This document shows positions 18,116-27,609 of a stretch of 64,000 nt of DNA, one piece after another. Below the pieces are notes generated by a model that saw only the letters and a list, made by a program, of their open reading frames with translations, did not search any database and was not told the origin of the DNA. The stretch comes from Burkholderiaceae bacterium. Lineage in GTDB: Bacteria > Pseudomonadota > Gammaproteobacteria > Burkholderiales > Burkholderiaceae_D. The DNA is taken from NCBI GenBank assembly GCA_018261755.1, contig JAGTRJ010000002.1, positions 56,507 through 120,506 on the forward strand. Reading direction: 5' to 3'. A program made the position numbers and the translations under genes. Every line of letters starts with the position of its first letter. Position 1 is the stretch's first letter.

Positions 18116-18565
18116 TCACTTGCGCGTTGCGCGCTCGCGTTCCTGCTCGCGTCCAATCAGCTTCGCCAGCTCCTGCATCTCTTCGGCCAGCAGCACGATC
18201 AAATCATCGACCGACACGATTCCCTGCAGCCCGCCCTGCCAGTCCACCACCAGAATGCGCCGGATGCCGTGGCTGCGCATGATGCGCATTGTTTCGCTGA
18301 CGCTCTCTTCGTCGCGCACCGTATAAAGCGAATCTGGCATGACATCCGAAACCAGAATCGTGTCCGGCTTGAGATCGGCCGCCATCACTCCCAGCACCAG
18401 ATCACGGTCGGTCACGATGCCTTTCGGTTGCGTAATCCCGCCAACTTTCTCCGCCACCACCAGCGTGCCGACATGATGCGTTCGCATCAATTGCGCCGCT
18501 TCCAGCACGCTCGTTCTGGATTCGGCAATCACCACTTCGCGGTTGCAGTAAAAGCCTATCGCCAT
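18116..18565 (-). CDS. Protein with two CBS domains
   Basis: A 149-residue protein made of a CBS-domain pair (about residues 8-60 and 73-130): AAQLMRTHHVGTLVVAE, GIVTDRDLVLGVMA, then IMRSHGIRRILVVDWQGGLQGIVSVDDLIVLL, with a charged C-terminal tail (GREQERERATRK). CBS pairs bind adenosine nucleotides and act as energy or redox sensors, and stand-alone ones may regulate partners. No effector domain and no operon partner are visible. The ATG at 18565 has ggagg upstream on its strand. Confidence 0.88.
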   Translation of the reverse strand: MAIGFYCNREVVIAESRTSVLEAAQLMRTHHVGTLVVAEKVGGITQPKGIVTDRDLVLGVMAADLKPDTILVSDVMPDSLYTVRDEESVSETMRIMRSHGIRRILVVDWQGGLQGIVSVDDLIVLLAEEMQELAKLIGREQERERATRK

Positions 18566-18952
18566 GATTTCCTCCGTTGTGGGCCAACGTTACCGTGGTC
18601 ACCATTGTGCGTATGTGATGTCCGCAAGCCATGATGTTTGTCAACGCCACGCGGCAAACCGCCAACGGCCTTCGTGCATGCCGCCAACTCGATGATTGAT
18701 GGAAAAACGGCAGGATTCGAGCATGATTCGACGCCAGTGCCAGCGGTCACGGTGCAAAGAACTATTCCATGACATCCATCAATCATCCGGCTCCAGCGAT
18801 CACGCATTGCGGGATACACTGTTTATTCCGGCTACCGCCGGCAGCGCTGGCAATCGACGGCCAAATGGAAAACCAACCGGAAAACTCACCACCAATCCAG
18901 AAACGGCAACATGCCGGCGTCAGGAAAAACGCAACCAGCAACGGAGGAAATC
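18566..18952. other. Intergenic stretch between divergent genes
   Basis: About 390 bases between the CBS gene (leftward) and the dioxygenase gene (rightward). Frames that cross it are extensions of the dioxygenase frame or shadows, without family similarity. Promoters for both genes are expected here, but I could not pick a convincing -35/-10 pair. No repeat copy or terminator is seen. Confidence 0.35.
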
Positions 18953-19741
18953 ATGGAACGCTTGCCCACCGTCTTCATTTCGCACGGCTCACCGATGCAT
19001 GCGCTCGATCGCGGCGCGGCCGCTCACGCATGGGAACAATTGGGACAGGCATTGCCGCCGCCGAAGGCCGTGCTGGTGATGTCGGCGCACTGGGAAACGC
19101 GGCAACCGATGCTGACCGGCGCGGAAAAACCGGAAACGATTCACGATTTTTCCGGCTTTCCAGAAGCGCTGTACCGCATCCAGTATCCTGCGCCCGGCGA
19201 TGCCGGACTGGCGCAGCGAGCGCGCAAACTGCTGGCCGATGCCGGCTTTGGCGCCACGATTGACAACACACGCGGACTCGACCACGGCGCCTGGTCGCCG
19301 CTGCTGCATATGTATCCGCAGGCAAATGTACCGGTGGTGCAGCTTTCGGTGCAGCCGGCGCTCGACGCGCGGCATCATTACGAACTCGGCCGCGCGCTGG
19401 CGCCGCTGGCCGGCGAAGGCGTGCTGCTGCTCGGCTCGGGCCACATGACGCACAACCTGCGCGACTGGATGCTGAACATGCACCAGCCGCAACCGGTTGC
19501 GTATGCGATCGAATTCCAGTCGTGGGTGGGGCAGCGCATCAAATTGCACGAGCATGAGGCGCTGCTCGATTACCGCAATCAGGCGCCCCATGCGCTGCGC
19601 GCGCACCCGACCGACGAGCATTTCCTGCCGCTGTTCTTTGCACTCGGCGCCGCCGGCCAAAACGCCCAACCGCAGCGGATTTACGATGGCATCGACGGCG
19701 GTGTGCTGGCGATGGATGCATGGGTGTTCGGGGCAGGCTGA
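18953..19741 (+). CDS. DODA-type class III extradiol dioxygenase (YgiD-like)
   Basis: A 262-residue enzyme of the LigB/DODA superfamily. It opens with the characteristic TVFISHGSPMHALD (metal His), then VMSAHWETR, TRGLDHGAWSPLLHMYP and LLLGSGHMTHNL, which supply the remaining metal-binding histidines. Relatives open aromatic rings such as DOPA or catechols; the natural substrate in most bacteria is unsettled. The start at 18953 is fixed by a strong ribosome-binding site, ggaggaaatc. rfbD follows 56 bases after the stop and may or may not be cotranscribed. Confidence 0.9.
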   Translation: MERLPTVFISHGSPMHALDRGAAAHAWEQLGQALPPPKAVLVMSAHWETRQPMLTGAEKPETIHDFSGFPEALYRIQYPAPGDAGLAQRARKLLADAGFGATIDNTRGLDHGAWSPLLHMYPQANVPVVQLSVQPALDARHHYELGRALAPLAGEGVLLLGSGHMTHNLRDWMLNMHQPQPVAYAIEFQSWVGQRIKLHEHEALLDYRNQAPHALRAHPTDEHFLPLFFALGAAGQNAQPQRIYDGIDGGVLAMDAWVFGAG

Positions 19742-19797
19742 CAGCGCTGGCCGCAACTGCAATAATCGCGGCAGAAAAACATTTAACAGGTAGTGCG

Positions 19798-20703
19798 ATG
19801 AAAATTCTGCTGTTTGGCGGCAACGGACAAATCGGGCATGAACTGCAGCGCACGCTGGCGCCGTTCGGCCGCATCGTCGCGCCATCGCGCAGCGAGGCCG
19901 ACCTCACCGAGGCTGGCAACCTGCAGGCGATGTTGCAGACGCAGGCGCCGGACATCATCGTCAATGCCGCCGCCTACACTGCGGTCGATCCGGCCGAAAG
20001 CAACGAAACGACGGCGTTCGCAGTGAACGCGACCGCCGTCGAAACGATGGCGCGCTATGCGCGCTACAACGGCTCGCTCCTGGTGCACTATTCGACCGAT
20101 TACGTGTTCGATGGCACGCAATCCGCCGCTTATACCGAACTGGATGCGCCCAATCCATTGAATGCCTACGGCCGCACCAAGCTCGCCGGAGAACTGGCGC
20201 TGCAGCAGGGCGGCTGCCACGCGCTGACCTTCCGCACCAGTTGGGTGTTCTCGTCGCATGGCAGGAATTTCATCCGCACGATCCTGAAACTGGCGCGGGA
20301 ACGGGAAACCATCGACGTGGTTTCAGACCAGATCGGCGCGCCGACCTCGGCCGAACTGGTGGCCGACGTGACCGCGCTGGCGCTGGCCGCGTTCCATGCG
20401 GACGCGCTGCCGGAAGGGCTCTACCACCTGACCGCCTCCGGTTCGACCAGCTGGTACGGCCTGGCCTGCTACGTGGTGCAGCAGGCGCAGGCGCACGGTG
20501 CAACAATGAAACTCGGCCTGGACGGCATCCGCGCCGTCCGTTCAACCGACTACCGGCGGGATCGCCCGGGCACGGCCACGCGGCCGCGCAACTCGCGCCT
20601 CGATTGCAGCAAACTGACCGAAAAACTCGGCCTCGCGCTGCCGCACTGGAAAGTGCATGTCGACCGGATGCTGGCACAGATCGATTACGGCAACGAAGGC
20701 TGA
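19798..20703 (+). CDS. rfbD: dTDP-4-dehydrorhamnose reductase
   Basis: NADPH-dependent reductase that makes dTDP-L-rhamnose, a donor for O-antigen and other glycans. It has 301 residues, normal for RfbD. The Rossmann motif is LLFGGNGQIGHELQ, followed by NAAAYTAVDPAESN, the catalytic-type YSTDYVFDGT and NAYGRTKLAGE (YxxxK), and FRTSWVFSSHGRNF. The ATG at 19798 matches the family start; the open frame upstream runs into the dioxygenase gene. The usual partners rfbA, rfbB and rfbC are not in this window, so the gene stands apart from its pathway. It converges on the Hsp20 genes. Confidence 0.93.
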   Translation: MKILLFGGNGQIGHELQRTLAPFGRIVAPSRSEADLTEAGNLQAMLQTQAPDIIVNAAAYTAVDPAESNETTAFAVNATAVETMARYARYNGSLLVHYSTDYVFDGTQSAAYTELDAPNPLNAYGRTKLAGELALQQGGCHALTFRTSWVFSSHGRNFIRTILKLARERETIDVVSDQIGAPTSAELVADVTALALAAFHADALPEGLYHLTASGSTSWYGLACYVVQQAQAHGATMKLGLDGIRAVRSTDYRRDRPGTATRPRNSRLDCSKLTEKLGLALPHWKVHVDRMLAQIDYGNEG

Positions 20704-20709
20704 AAACAC

Positions 20710-20736
20710 GGCCCGCACGACAGCGCCATGCGGGCC
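20710..20736 (-). terminator. Hairpin between rfbD and the Hsp20 genes
   Basis: Eight-base arms GGCCCGCA and TGCGGGCC pair perfectly. Read leftward the stem is followed by TGTTTTC, a weak T-tract, so it probably ends the Hsp20 transcript; rightward it lacks a T-run. Confidence 0.6.
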
Positions 20737-20761
20737 GCCAAGCGCCCTCGGTCATCCAGCA

Positions 20762-21145
20762 TCAGGCAACCTTGATTTCGACCCGGCGCGGTTGCGCGTG
20801 TTCGGCCTTCGGAATGCGAAGCGTCAGCACGCCCTGCTTGAATTCGGCCGAAATCTTGTCCGCATCGAGTTCCTTCGACAGCGAAAAAACGCGACGGTAA
20901 CGCGGCAGGCTGATTTCGGCATGCGTCGCCTCCATTCCCGGCGGGATGTCGAGACTGACGCTCCCTTCTATCGTCAGCGTATCGGCTTCGATGTTCAGCA
21001 TCAGCTTGTCCTTCGGCACGCCGGGCAGATCGGCCATCAGCGTGATGCCGGTGCTGTCTTCGGTCACGTTCACCGGCGGCAGCATCACGCGATCTTCGCT
21101 GGCCGGGCGGGATGGTTGCGCAACGGCGTTTTTTTGTTCGCTCAT
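20762..21145 (-). CDS. Small heat-shock protein Hsp20, second of a tandem pair
   Basis: A 127-residue alpha-crystallin-domain chaperone that holds unfolding proteins without ATP. The domain spans about residues 24-115: PPVNVTEDSTGITLMADLPGVPKDKL, ATHAEISLPRYRRVFSLSKELDADKISAEFKQGVLTLRIPK in segments, with the A-x-x-x-n-G-v-L motif as AEFKQGVLTLRIPK. It has a short polar N-terminus. It lies 15 bases downstream of another Hsp20 gene, so the two are an operon and may form mixed oligomers. A hairpin terminator follows. Confidence 0.94.
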   Translation of the reverse strand: MSEQKNAVAQPSRPASEDRVMLPPVNVTEDSTGITLMADLPGVPKDKLMLNIEADTLTIEGSVSLDIPPGMEATHAEISLPRYRRVFSLSKELDADKISAEFKQGVLTLRIPKAEHAQPRRVEIKVA

Positions 21146-21160
21146 GATTTTCTCCTGCGA

Positions 21161-21571
21161 TTACTGAACGGTGATGCGGCGCGGCTGGGCGGCGGCGCGG
21201 CGCTTGAGACTGACGTGCAGCACGCCATCGCGGTAATGCGCATCGGCGGTGGTGCCGTCAACGTCATCCGGCAGCGACACCACGCGGCGGAAGCGACCGG
21301 CAAAGCGTTCATCGATATGCACGGTGGCTTTTTCATCCTTGCCCGGCAAATCGCTCTTGCGCTCGCCGGCAATCGTCAGCACGCCGCGCTCGATGTGGAC
21401 TTCGATGGTCGCCGGGTCGATGCCGGGCGCGAAGGCGAAAATTTCGACCGATTCGGGCGTGCTGCCAACATTCAGCGCCGGATAGCCGCCGCGCGCCACC
21501 CCGCGAATACTGGGGGAAAGGTCGAACGCCTGCTGCATTTCACGCTGCAGGCGATCCAGTTCCGCGAACAT
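21161..21571 (-). CDS. Small heat-shock protein Hsp20, first of a tandem pair
   Basis: A 136-residue alpha-crystallin-domain chaperone. It opens MFAELDRLQREMQQAFDLSP, the usual N-terminal helix of this subfamily, and the domain includes FAPGIDPATIEVHIERGVLT, RFRRVVSLPDDVDGTTADAH and YRDGVLHVSLKRR. The frame is open 16 codons further upstream, but those codons lie inside the interspersed repeat (copy B) and give MAQRHVLVIYP, a peptide the same repeat also yields elsewhere, so I start at 21571. No heat-shock promoter or ROSE-type thermometer was evident, although the repeat sits exactly where the promoter should be. Confidence 0.9.
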   Translation of the reverse strand: MFAELDRLQREMQQAFDLSPSIRGVARGGYPALNVGSTPESVEIFAFAPGIDPATIEVHIERGVLTIAGERKSDLPGKDEKATVHIDERFAGRFRRVVSLPDDVDGTTADAHYRDGVLHVSLKRRAAAQPRRITVQ

Positions 21572-21585
21572 GTCACGGGAAAACA

Positions 21586-21710
21586 GGGGGTATATAACCA
21601 AAACATGGCGCTGGGCCACATATTAACTGGCCGTTTTTAAATACTGGGCAGAGTATATTTTTTTGACCTTACTGACCGAAAAGTCATTTCCAGTCATTTA
21701 TTCTGGCGCC
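21586..21710 (+). repeat. Interspersed ~120-bp repeat, copy B
   Basis: Reads gggggtatataacc ... ctgggccac ... ctggccgttttt, then ATACT-gggcag-AGTAT with a T-run, then ACTGACC followed by a decayed right arm (ccagtca), and ends ttctggcgcc. It lies 14 bases upstream of the first Hsp20 gene and may hold its promoter. The decayed arm shows that copies diverge independently. Confidence 0.88.
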
Positions 21711-21823
21711 TCTGCCATTCCCGTTGCATGGCAGAGGCGGCACGGGTATCGCACCGGCAGGCATCAATCAACCCGGCGCAAGGCAAGCGCCACCGCTCAA
21801 AAAATGCAACGGCGGCGCGGCGC

Positions 21824-22285
21824 TTACTTCCAGCGGCACACATCGGAATAGGCCGATTGCTGCGACACGAGTTCGCCCACCGCCACCCGCTCGCCGCTAT
21901 CCTCGCGCTTGAGCACCGCCAGCCGCATGCCCTTGTCTTCGTCCAGGCGGTAGATCACGCCCGCCTTCATCTCCGCCTCAATCACATAGCAGCGCATTGA
22001 TTCGGTCGGAATCACATGGCCGGACTGGACGTTCATCGCCAACAGCGAATGCGCGCCCGGCGTGACCGCAAACACGAAATTGCCGATCGGGTTGCGGATT
22101 TCACTCAACTCCAGCCGGCGCTGGTCGAAACCGCGCACGAACATCGAACCTTCGCGTATCCGCGCCACCGATTGCGCATTGTCGGTCGGCGCGCCGCCGA
22201 GCGACACCATCACCGGGTCGGAACAGGCTGTCAGCATCAACGCCACCAGCCCCAGCACAAGCCCTTTTTTGCCCCAGGATTTCAT
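21824..22285 (-). CDS. Lipoprotein of unknown function
   Basis: A 153-residue protein with a lipoprotein signal: MKSWGKKGLVLGLVALMLTAC gives the lipobox LTAC at residue 21. The mature part has no motif I recognise; it includes SMFVRGFDQRRLELSEIRNP, a Gly/His-containing stretch FAVTPGAHSLLAMN and a repeated theme of short beta-like segments. It is anchored to the outer or inner membrane facing the periplasm. Its start overlaps the DedA stop by 4 bases, so the two are cotranscribed. Envelope maintenance is only an inference from that pairing. Confidence 0.78.
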   Translation of the reverse strand: MKSWGKKGLVLGLVALMLTACSDPVMVSLGGAPTDNAQSVARIREGSMFVRGFDQRRLELSEIRNPIGNFVFAVTPGAHSLLAMNVQSGHVIPTESMRCYVIEAEMKAGVIYRLDEDKGMRLAVLKREDSGERVAVGELVSQQSAYSDVCRWK

Positions 22286-22923
22286 GCCCGAATCTTCCGG
22301 AAAAGTTTCCACATCCCGCCCAGAATCAGCGGCACGGTCGCGCCCGCGATGCCCAGCAGCACGATGGTATTCAGATGGTCGCGGATGATCGGGATGTTGC
22401 CGAAGAAATAGCCAGCCACCACCAGTCCGACCACCCACAGCAGCGCGCCGAACACGTTATATAGCAGGAAGCGGCCATAGTTCATCTCCGACACGCCGGC
22501 GACGAACGGCGCGAACGTGCGCACGATCGGCACGAAGCGCGCCATCACGATGGTCTTGCCACCATGCTTTTCGAAAAACGCCTGCGTGATCAGCAGCGAT
22601 TTCTTGTCCAGCCAGCGGTAATTGCGCGTAAACACTTTTTTGCCGATCGCCTTGCCTATTGAATAATTCAGCGTGTCGCCAGCAATCGCGCACACGGTGA
22701 GCAAACCCATCAGCAGCCAGATATCCATCGAGCCGGTGGCGCAGAACGCGCCTGCGATGAACAGCAGCGAATCGCCCGGCAAGAACGGCATCACCACCAG
22801 CCCGGTTTCGCAAAAGATGATCGCCGCCAGCACCACATACACCCAGGTGCCGTACTGCGCGATCACCATGCCGAGCGTTTTATCGACATGCAAAATCATG
22901 TCGAGGAATTGCATCCAATCCAT
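22282..22923 (-). CDS. DedA-family inner-membrane protein
   Basis: A 213-residue membrane protein of the DedA family (SNARE-associated Golgi protein fold), probably an undecaprenyl-phosphate or phospholipid translocase. Features are the acidic re-entrant motif FCETGLVVMPFLPGDSLLF (E and D conserved) and the arginine motif VMARFVPIVRTFAPFVAGVSEM, both needed in E. coli YqjA and YghB, plus about four hydrophobic helices. It is closest in length and style to the YohD/YqjA group. It heads a two-gene operon with the lipoprotein gene. Confidence 0.93.
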   Translation of the reverse strand: MDWMQFLDMILHVDKTLGMVIAQYGTWVYVVLAAIIFCETGLVVMPFLPGDSLLFIAGAFCATGSMDIWLLMGLLTVCAIAGDTLNYSIGKAIGKKVFTRNYRWLDKKSLLITQAFFEKHGGKTIVMARFVPIVRTFAPFVAGVSEMNYGRFLLYNVFGALLWVVGLVVAGYFFGNIPIIRDHLNTIVLLGIAGATVPLILGGMWKLFRKIRA

Positions 22924-22961
22924 TTTTCATCCCGTCGCCGTCCAGCGGGTGTCTGGCACCC

Positions 22962-22991
22962 ATTTTTATACTGGCGGCAGTATTCAAAAAT
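22962..22991. repeat. Solo hairpin core of the interspersed repeat
   Basis: The palindrome ATACTG-gcgg-CAGTAT flanked by ttttt and aaaaa matches the first hairpin of the ~120-bp repeat, but neither the gggtatata end nor the second palindrome is present. It lies between the DedA gene and mutL, which diverge. Could be a remnant copy or an independent hairpin. Confidence 0.5.
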
Positions 22992-23176
22992 CACCCCGGA
23001 AGTTGCGGCCGAACCCATGATTTTGGCCCAATACTCCCGCAAAAACAGCGGAAACCCGCATGGCGGCAAACTTGTCAAACCCGCATTTGCCGTAACCGTC
23101 CACTTTACCCTATTGCGGCGTCCGAAGCGACTGTTTCCCCGCAGACGAAGCGCGCGCCGGGTTGATATAATCCGGC

Positions 23177-25042
23177 ATGGTCAATGCAAGTTTCTCTCCG
23201 CGCCCGATTCTGGCGCTCCCGGATCAACTGATTTCGCAAATCGCCGCTGGCGAGGTGATCGAACGCCCGGCCGCCGTGGTCAAGGAATTGCTGGAAAACG
23301 CGCTCGATGCCGGCGCGACGCAAATCGCCATCCGGCTGGAAAACGGCGGCGTCAAGCGCACCGCGATCAGCGACAACGGTCGCGGCATCCCGCACGAGCA
23401 ATTGCCGCTGGCACTGCAGCGGCACGCAACCTCGAAAATCGCCTCGCTGGACGAACTGGAAAACGTGGCCACGCTCGGTTTTCGCGGCGAGGCGCTGGCG
23501 TCGATCGCCTCGGTGGCCAACCTCACGCTGACTTCGCGCACCGCCAACGCGGCGCACGCATGGGCAATCCGCCATGCAGGCGGCCAGACCACGGTCAGCC
23601 CGTCGTCCGGCGCCATCGGCACCACGGTTGACGTGCAGGATCTGTACGCGCACACACCGGCGCGGCGCAAGTTCCTGAAATCCGAACAAACCGAATACGG
23701 CCACTGCGCCGAAGTCGTACGCCGCATCGCGCTCTCGCGCCCGGATGTCAGCTTTACCCTGTCGCACAACGGCAAGACCACCGCGCAATGGAACGCGAGC
23801 GAAACGGCCAGGCGCAGCGCGCAAATCCTGGGCGACGAATTCGCCGAGGCGCGCCTGCCGCTGGAACACGCTGCCGGCGACGAACACGACGGCCTGCGGC
23901 TGTCAGGCTTCGTCGGCCTGCCGACCGCCGCCCGCAACCGCGCCGATGCGCAGTATTTTTACGTCAATGGCCGCTTCGTGCGCGACAAACTGCTGACGCA
24001 CGCGGTGCGCGCCGCCTATCAGGACGTGCTGCACGGCGACCGCTACCCGGCCTACCTGCTGCAGCTTGAGCTGAACCCGGCGCTGGTCGATGTCAACGTG
24101 CACCCATCGAAAATCGAAGTGCGCTTCCGCGACAGCCGCGCGGTGCACCAGTTCGTGTTCCACGCCATCAGCCGCGCGCTGGCGCAGACAGCCGCATCAT
24201 CGGCCGATATGCCACCCGCCGCGCTGCCGTCAATCTCAAGTGCAAATTTGACTGCGACCCGATGGATTCCGGAACCCAAACAGGCATCGTTTAGCTCCGC
24301 GTTCGGCACCTCGTCTGGTTCCTCTTTCGGCGCTTCATTCGGCGCTTCAATCGGCATTGAGCAACGCACCGAAGATTACGGCGCATTTTTCTCGCGCCCA
24401 GCCACCACGCCGGGCTGGACGGCAAACATCGCCCCGCAAGAGCAGGAAACACCCGACGAACACCCGCTCGGCTTCGCGCTGGCGCAACTGCACAACATCT
24501 ACATCCTGGCGCAAAATGCGAAAGGACTGGTGCTGGTGGACATGCACGCCGCGCATGAGCGCATCGTGTACGAACAGATGAAAACCGCGCTCGATCAGCA
24601 GGTGATGCCGGTGCAGGAACTGCTGATTCCGGTCACGTTTTTTGCCGATTCGATCGAGGTCGGCACAGCGGAAGAACACCGCGCCACGCTGGCCGATTTA
24701 GGCTTCGACATCGCCGCGCTGTCGCCGGAAACGCTGGCGGTGCGCGCCCTGCCCGCGCCGCTGAAACATGCCGATGCCGAAGCGCTCGCGCGTGAACTGC
24801 TGCGCGAACTGCGCGAACTGAACCACTCGCGCATCCTGACCGAAAAACGCAATGCGCTCCTGGCGACCGCCGCCTGCCACGGTTCGGTGCGCGCCGGCCG
24901 CAGCCTGACGGTCCCAGAGATGAACGCGCTACTGCGGCAAATGGAAGCGACCGAACGCGCCGGCCAGTGCAACCACGGCCGCCCGACCTGGGTGCAACTG
25001 TCCGCCACCGATCTGGACAACCTTTTCCTGCGCGGCCAATGA
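23177..25042 (+). CDS. mutL: DNA mismatch repair protein MutL
   Basis: MutL couples mismatch recognition by MutS to strand removal. The 621-residue protein has the N-terminal GHKL ATPase ([47 protein letters not shown], about residues 1-330), a linker with Ser/Phe/Gly-rich repeats ([14 protein letters not shown]), and the C-terminal domain. That domain carries [12 protein letters not shown], which fits the endonuclease pattern DxHA(x)2E(x)4E, plus ACHGSVRAG and [12 protein letters not shown], the other metal-site motifs. So it is probably a nicking MutL, as expected in a lineage without MutH. It overlaps the next gene by 4 bases. Confidence 0.97.
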   Translation: MVNASFSPRPILALPDQLISQIAAGEVIERPAAVVKELLENALDAGATQIAIRLENGGVKRTAISDNGRGIPHEQLPLALQRHATSKIASLDELENVATLGFRGEALASIASVANLTLTSRTANAAHAWAIRHAGGQTTVSPSSGAIGTTVDVQDLYAHTPARRKFLKSEQTEYGHCAEVVRRIALSRPDVSFTLSHNGKTTAQWNASETARRSAQILGDEFAEARLPLEHAAGDEHDGLRLSGFVGLPTAARNRADAQYFYVNGRFVRDKLLTHAVRAAYQDVLHGDRYPAYLLQLELNPALVDVNVHPSKIEVRFRDSRAVHQFVFHAISRALAQTAASSADMPPAALPSISSANLTATRWIPEPKQASFSSAFGTSSGSSFGASFGASIGIEQRTEDYGAFFSRPATTPGWTANIAPQEQETPDEHPLGFALAQLHNIYILAQNAKGLVLVDMHAAHERIVYEQMKTALDQQVMPVQELLIPVTFFADSIEVGTAEEHRATLADLGFDIAALSPETLAVRALPAPLKHADAEALARELLRELRELNHSRILTEKRNALLATAACHGSVRAGRSLTVPEMNALLRQMEATERAGQCNHGRPTWVQLSATDLDNLFLRGQ

Positions 25043-26256
25043 GCAACCGTCTTCGCCCATTGCTGCCGTTTCGAAAGGCGCCACTGCTGACGCTGATTTC
25101 AATTTTCCTGATGATGCAGTCGCTGTCGACCGACATGTATGTCGCGTCGATGCCGAGCCTTGCCAGCTATTTCGACGTGCCGGCGTCGGCGGTGCAGCTG
25201 ACGCTTTCGATCTTCGTCTTCGGCTTCGGCACGGCGCAACTGGCGGTCGGGCCGCTGTCCGACCGTTTCGGCCGCCGGCCGGTGCTGCTGGCCGGCCTGT
25301 CGCTCTATCTGGCCGCCAGCCTGCTGTGCGCGCTGGCGCCATCGATCTGGCTGCTGATCGCTGCGCGATTGCTGCAATCGCTCGGCTGCTGCTCGACCTT
25401 CATCATCGGCCGCGCCATCATCCGCGATGCCTATGCGCCGGAAGATGGCATGCGCGTGATGGTGAAAGCCAGTTCGTGGCTGTCGCTGACGCCGCTATTG
25501 GGGCCGATCGTCGGCTCGTATTTCGAAGTCTGGTTCGGCTGGCGCGCCACCTTTGCTTTTCATGCGCTCGTGGCATGCTGCCTGCTGACGGCGGTATTCC
25601 TGCGTCTGCCGGAAACCAACAGCAACAAGAATCCGGATGCGACCAACATCCGCGGCCTGCTGACCAGCTACCGCGAAGTGCTGGGCGCGCGCGCGTTCTG
25701 GGCCTATGCGCTGCCCGGCGCGCTATCCTACGGCTCGATCTTCACCTTCATTTCCGGCGCATCAATGGTGCTGATCCGCATCCTGCACCTGCCCGTCACC
25801 TGGTTCGGCTACTGCTTTTCGTTCGGCACGCTCGGCTACATGCTGGCAACGATGCTGTGCCAGCGGCTGCTGCGCAGGATGAACGCCGGCGCGGCATTCC
25901 GCATCGGCACCGCCGCTTCGCTCGCGGCCGGGCTGCTGTTTCTCGGTTGCGTGCTCACCGGCCTGCACCACTGGAGCATCGTGGTGGCGGCAATGTTCCT
26001 GACCTTTGCCGCGCACGGCATCAATTCGCCGCTATCGCAGGCGGGCGCGGTATCGCCATTTCCGACGCAAGCCGGCACCGCGGCCGGGCTGTCCGGCGGG
26101 ATGTACATGGTGATGGCGTTCGTCGTCGGCTCGATCGTCGGCGCCTCCTACGACGGTTCGCTCTATCCGCTGGCGATCATTTCGCTCGTCAATGGCGTGC
26201 TGCTGTTCGTTTGCGTGCGCGCGTTTCCCGAACTGCGGCAGCAAAAGGCAGCCTGA
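25039..26256 (+). CDS. MFS drug-resistance transporter, Bcr/CflA type
   Basis: A 405-residue membrane transporter with 12 predicted helices. The motif-A loop is [16 protein letters not shown], and the N-terminal [23 protein letters not shown] matches the Bcr/CflA drug:H+ antiporter subfamily. It sits between mutL and miaA, overlapping both by a few bases (ATGA junctions), so it is cotranscribed with two housekeeping genes though unrelated in function. The start at 25039 fits the subfamily; the frame extends upstream inside mutL without similarity. Confidence 0.92.
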   Translation: MSNRLRPLLPFRKAPLLTLISIFLMMQSLSTDMYVASMPSLASYFDVPASAVQLTLSIFVFGFGTAQLAVGPLSDRFGRRPVLLAGLSLYLAASLLCALAPSIWLLIAARLLQSLGCCSTFIIGRAIIRDAYAPEDGMRVMVKASSWLSLTPLLGPIVGSYFEVWFGWRATFAFHALVACCLLTAVFLRLPETNSNKNPDATNIRGLLTSYREVLGARAFWAYALPGALSYGSIFTFISGASMVLIRILHLPVTWFGYCFSFGTLGYMLATMLCQRLLRRMNAGAAFRIGTAASLAAGLLFLGCVLTGLHHWSIVVAAMFLTFAAHGINSPLSQAGAVSPFPTQAGTAAGLSGGMYMVMAFVVGSIVGASYDGSLYPLAIISLVNGVLLFVCVRAFPELRQQKAA

Positions 26257-27269
26257 TGGGACACGCGCGCAAACCGCTGGCCGTTGCCATCATGGGCCCC
26301 ACCGCCTCCGGCAAGACCGCCGCCGCGCTGCTCATCGCGCAGCACATCCCGTGCGAAATCATCTCGGTCGATTCGGCGCTGGTGTATCGCGGCATGGACA
26401 TCGGCACGGCCAAACCAAACGCGGCCGAACTGGCGGCAGTGCCGCATCACCTGATCGACATCATTGATCCGTCGCAAGCCTACTCGGCGGCGCAGTTCCG
26501 CGCCGATGCGCAGCGGCTGGTGATGGGCATCATCGGCCGCGGCAAGCTGCCGCTGCTGGTCGGCGGCACGATGCTGTATTTCAAGTCGCTGATGAACGGG
26601 TTAGACGATCTGCCGCCAGCCGATCCGGCCATCCGCGCCAGGCTGGACGCCGAAGCGGCTGCAATCGGCTGGCCGGGCATGCACGCCAAACTGGCACAGC
26701 TCGATCCACCAACGGCAGAACGGCTGAAACCGAACGATGCGCAGCGGATCCAGCGCGCGCTGGAAATCATCGAACTCAGCAGACAGCCGATGTCGCAACT
26801 GCTGGCACAGCAACCGCAAGCGGAACTGCCGTTCGAACTGCTGCCGATTGCGCTCGAACCGTCGGATCGCAGCGTGCTGCATCAGCGCATCGCCGACCGT
26901 TTCGACGCGATGCTGGCCGGTGGCGCGCTGCTGGATGAAGTGCAACGCCTGCGCCAGCGCGGCGACCTGCACCTCGGCCTGCCGTCGATGCGCTGCGTCG
27001 GCTACCGGCAGGCATGGGAATACATCGACGGCCAGTTCGACCTGAAAACGCTGCGCGACAAGGGCATCGCCGCCACGCGGCAACTGGCCAAACGCCAGCT
27101 CACCTGGCTGCGCGCAATGCCGGATCGCATCGTGATTGACTGCCTCGCGCCAGACGCAGCGCAAACCGCGCTGGCACACATTCAGGCAGCTTTATTGCCC
27201 CATGCGACAAAACCGCGCATCCCGCTTGACAAGTCGGGGCTACCGACAGATAATATAGGGCTTCGGTGA
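26256..27269 (+). CDS. miaA: tRNA dimethylallyltransferase
   Basis: MiaA adds the isopentenyl group to A37 of tRNAs reading UNN codons, the step before MiaB, whose gene also lies in this window. The 337-residue protein has the P-loop [62 protein letters not shown] and [15 protein letters not shown]. The start at 26256 shares one base with the MFS stop. The C-terminal 20 or so residues ([20 protein letters not shown]) are not typical, and the reading frame runs through a promoter and stops 5 bases inside the tRNA-Met gene. Confidence 0.95.
   Translation: MGHARKPLAVAIMGPTASGKTAAALLIAQHIPCEIISVDSALVYRGMDIGTAKPNAAELAAVPHHLIDIIDPSQAYSAAQFRADAQRLVMGIIGRGKLPLLVGGTMLYFKSLMNGLDDLPPADPAIRARLDAEAAAIGWPGMHAKLAQLDPPTAERLKPNDAQRIQRALEIIELSRQPMSQLLAQQPQAELPFELLPIALEPSDRSVLHQRIADRFDAMLAGGALLDEVQRLRQRGDLHLGLPSMRCVGYRQAWEYIDGQFDLKTLRDKGIAATRQLAKRQLTWLRAMPDRIVIDCLAPDAAQTALAHIQAALLPHATKPRIPLDKSGLPTDNIGLR
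27226..27254 (+). promoter_or_regulatory. Sigma70-type promoter of the tRNA-Met gene
   Basis: TTGACA (27226-27231), a 17-base spacer and GATAAT (27249-27254), followed by a G-rich stretch (ataggg) like stringently controlled stable-RNA promoters. It lies wholly inside the 3' end of miaA, 11 bases before the tRNA. Confidence 0.8.
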
Positions 27270-27341
27270 TATAGCTCAGCTGGTTAGAGCACAGCACTCA
27301 TAATGCTGGGGTCGGTGGTTCAAGTCCACCTATCACCACCA
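27265..27341 (+). tRNA. tRNA-Met (CAT anticodon)
   Basis: A 77-base cloverleaf: acceptor GGTGATA / TATCACC, D-arm GCTCAGCTGGTTAGAGC, anticodon arm CAGCA-CTCATAA-TGCTG with anticodon CAT, T-arm GGTGG-TTCAAGT-CCACC, and encoded ACCA end. The D-loop and pairing suit elongator tRNA-Met; a CAT-anticodon tRNA-Ile2 cannot be fully excluded by eye. The miaA stop codon lies in its first five bases. It has its own promoter and terminator. Confidence 0.95.
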
Positions 27342-27351
27342 AAGATACACT

Positions 27352-27386
27352 AAGCCGTTGATTCGCAAGGATCAGCGGCTTTTTTA
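27352..27386 (+). terminator. Intrinsic terminator after tRNA-Met
   Basis: AAGCCGTTGAT pairs with ATCAGCGGCTT (one G-T pair) around tcgcaagg, followed by a T-run, starting 11 bases after the tRNA. Confidence 0.88.
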
Positions 27387-27609
27387 TTGCCGTTTTGCTG
27401 CTGGGTGATACACATGGCCAGCCAATTCCCGCAGCTACTTGGAACAATCGCTCATATCGCAAGCCGTCGGCGCAAACTAGACATATAGGGCGACACCATC
27501 AACACAAATTCTCTGCAAACCACATCCCTAAAGTCTAACGACGACTGTTACAAACGTGATATTCTCCCAAGGCGCTGTAAAAACCGTCATTACATCCGGA
27601 GAAAATAAC

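Noticed and set aside
20241..20900. A 219-codon frame overlapping rfbD and the Hsp20 end
   Set aside because: An Arg/Ala/Gly-rich alternate-frame shadow crossing a terminator hairpin.
25326..26255. A 310-codon extension upstream of miaA
   Set aside because: It lies in the wrong frame of the MFS gene, is His/Arg/Ala-rich, and miaA has its normal start at 26256.
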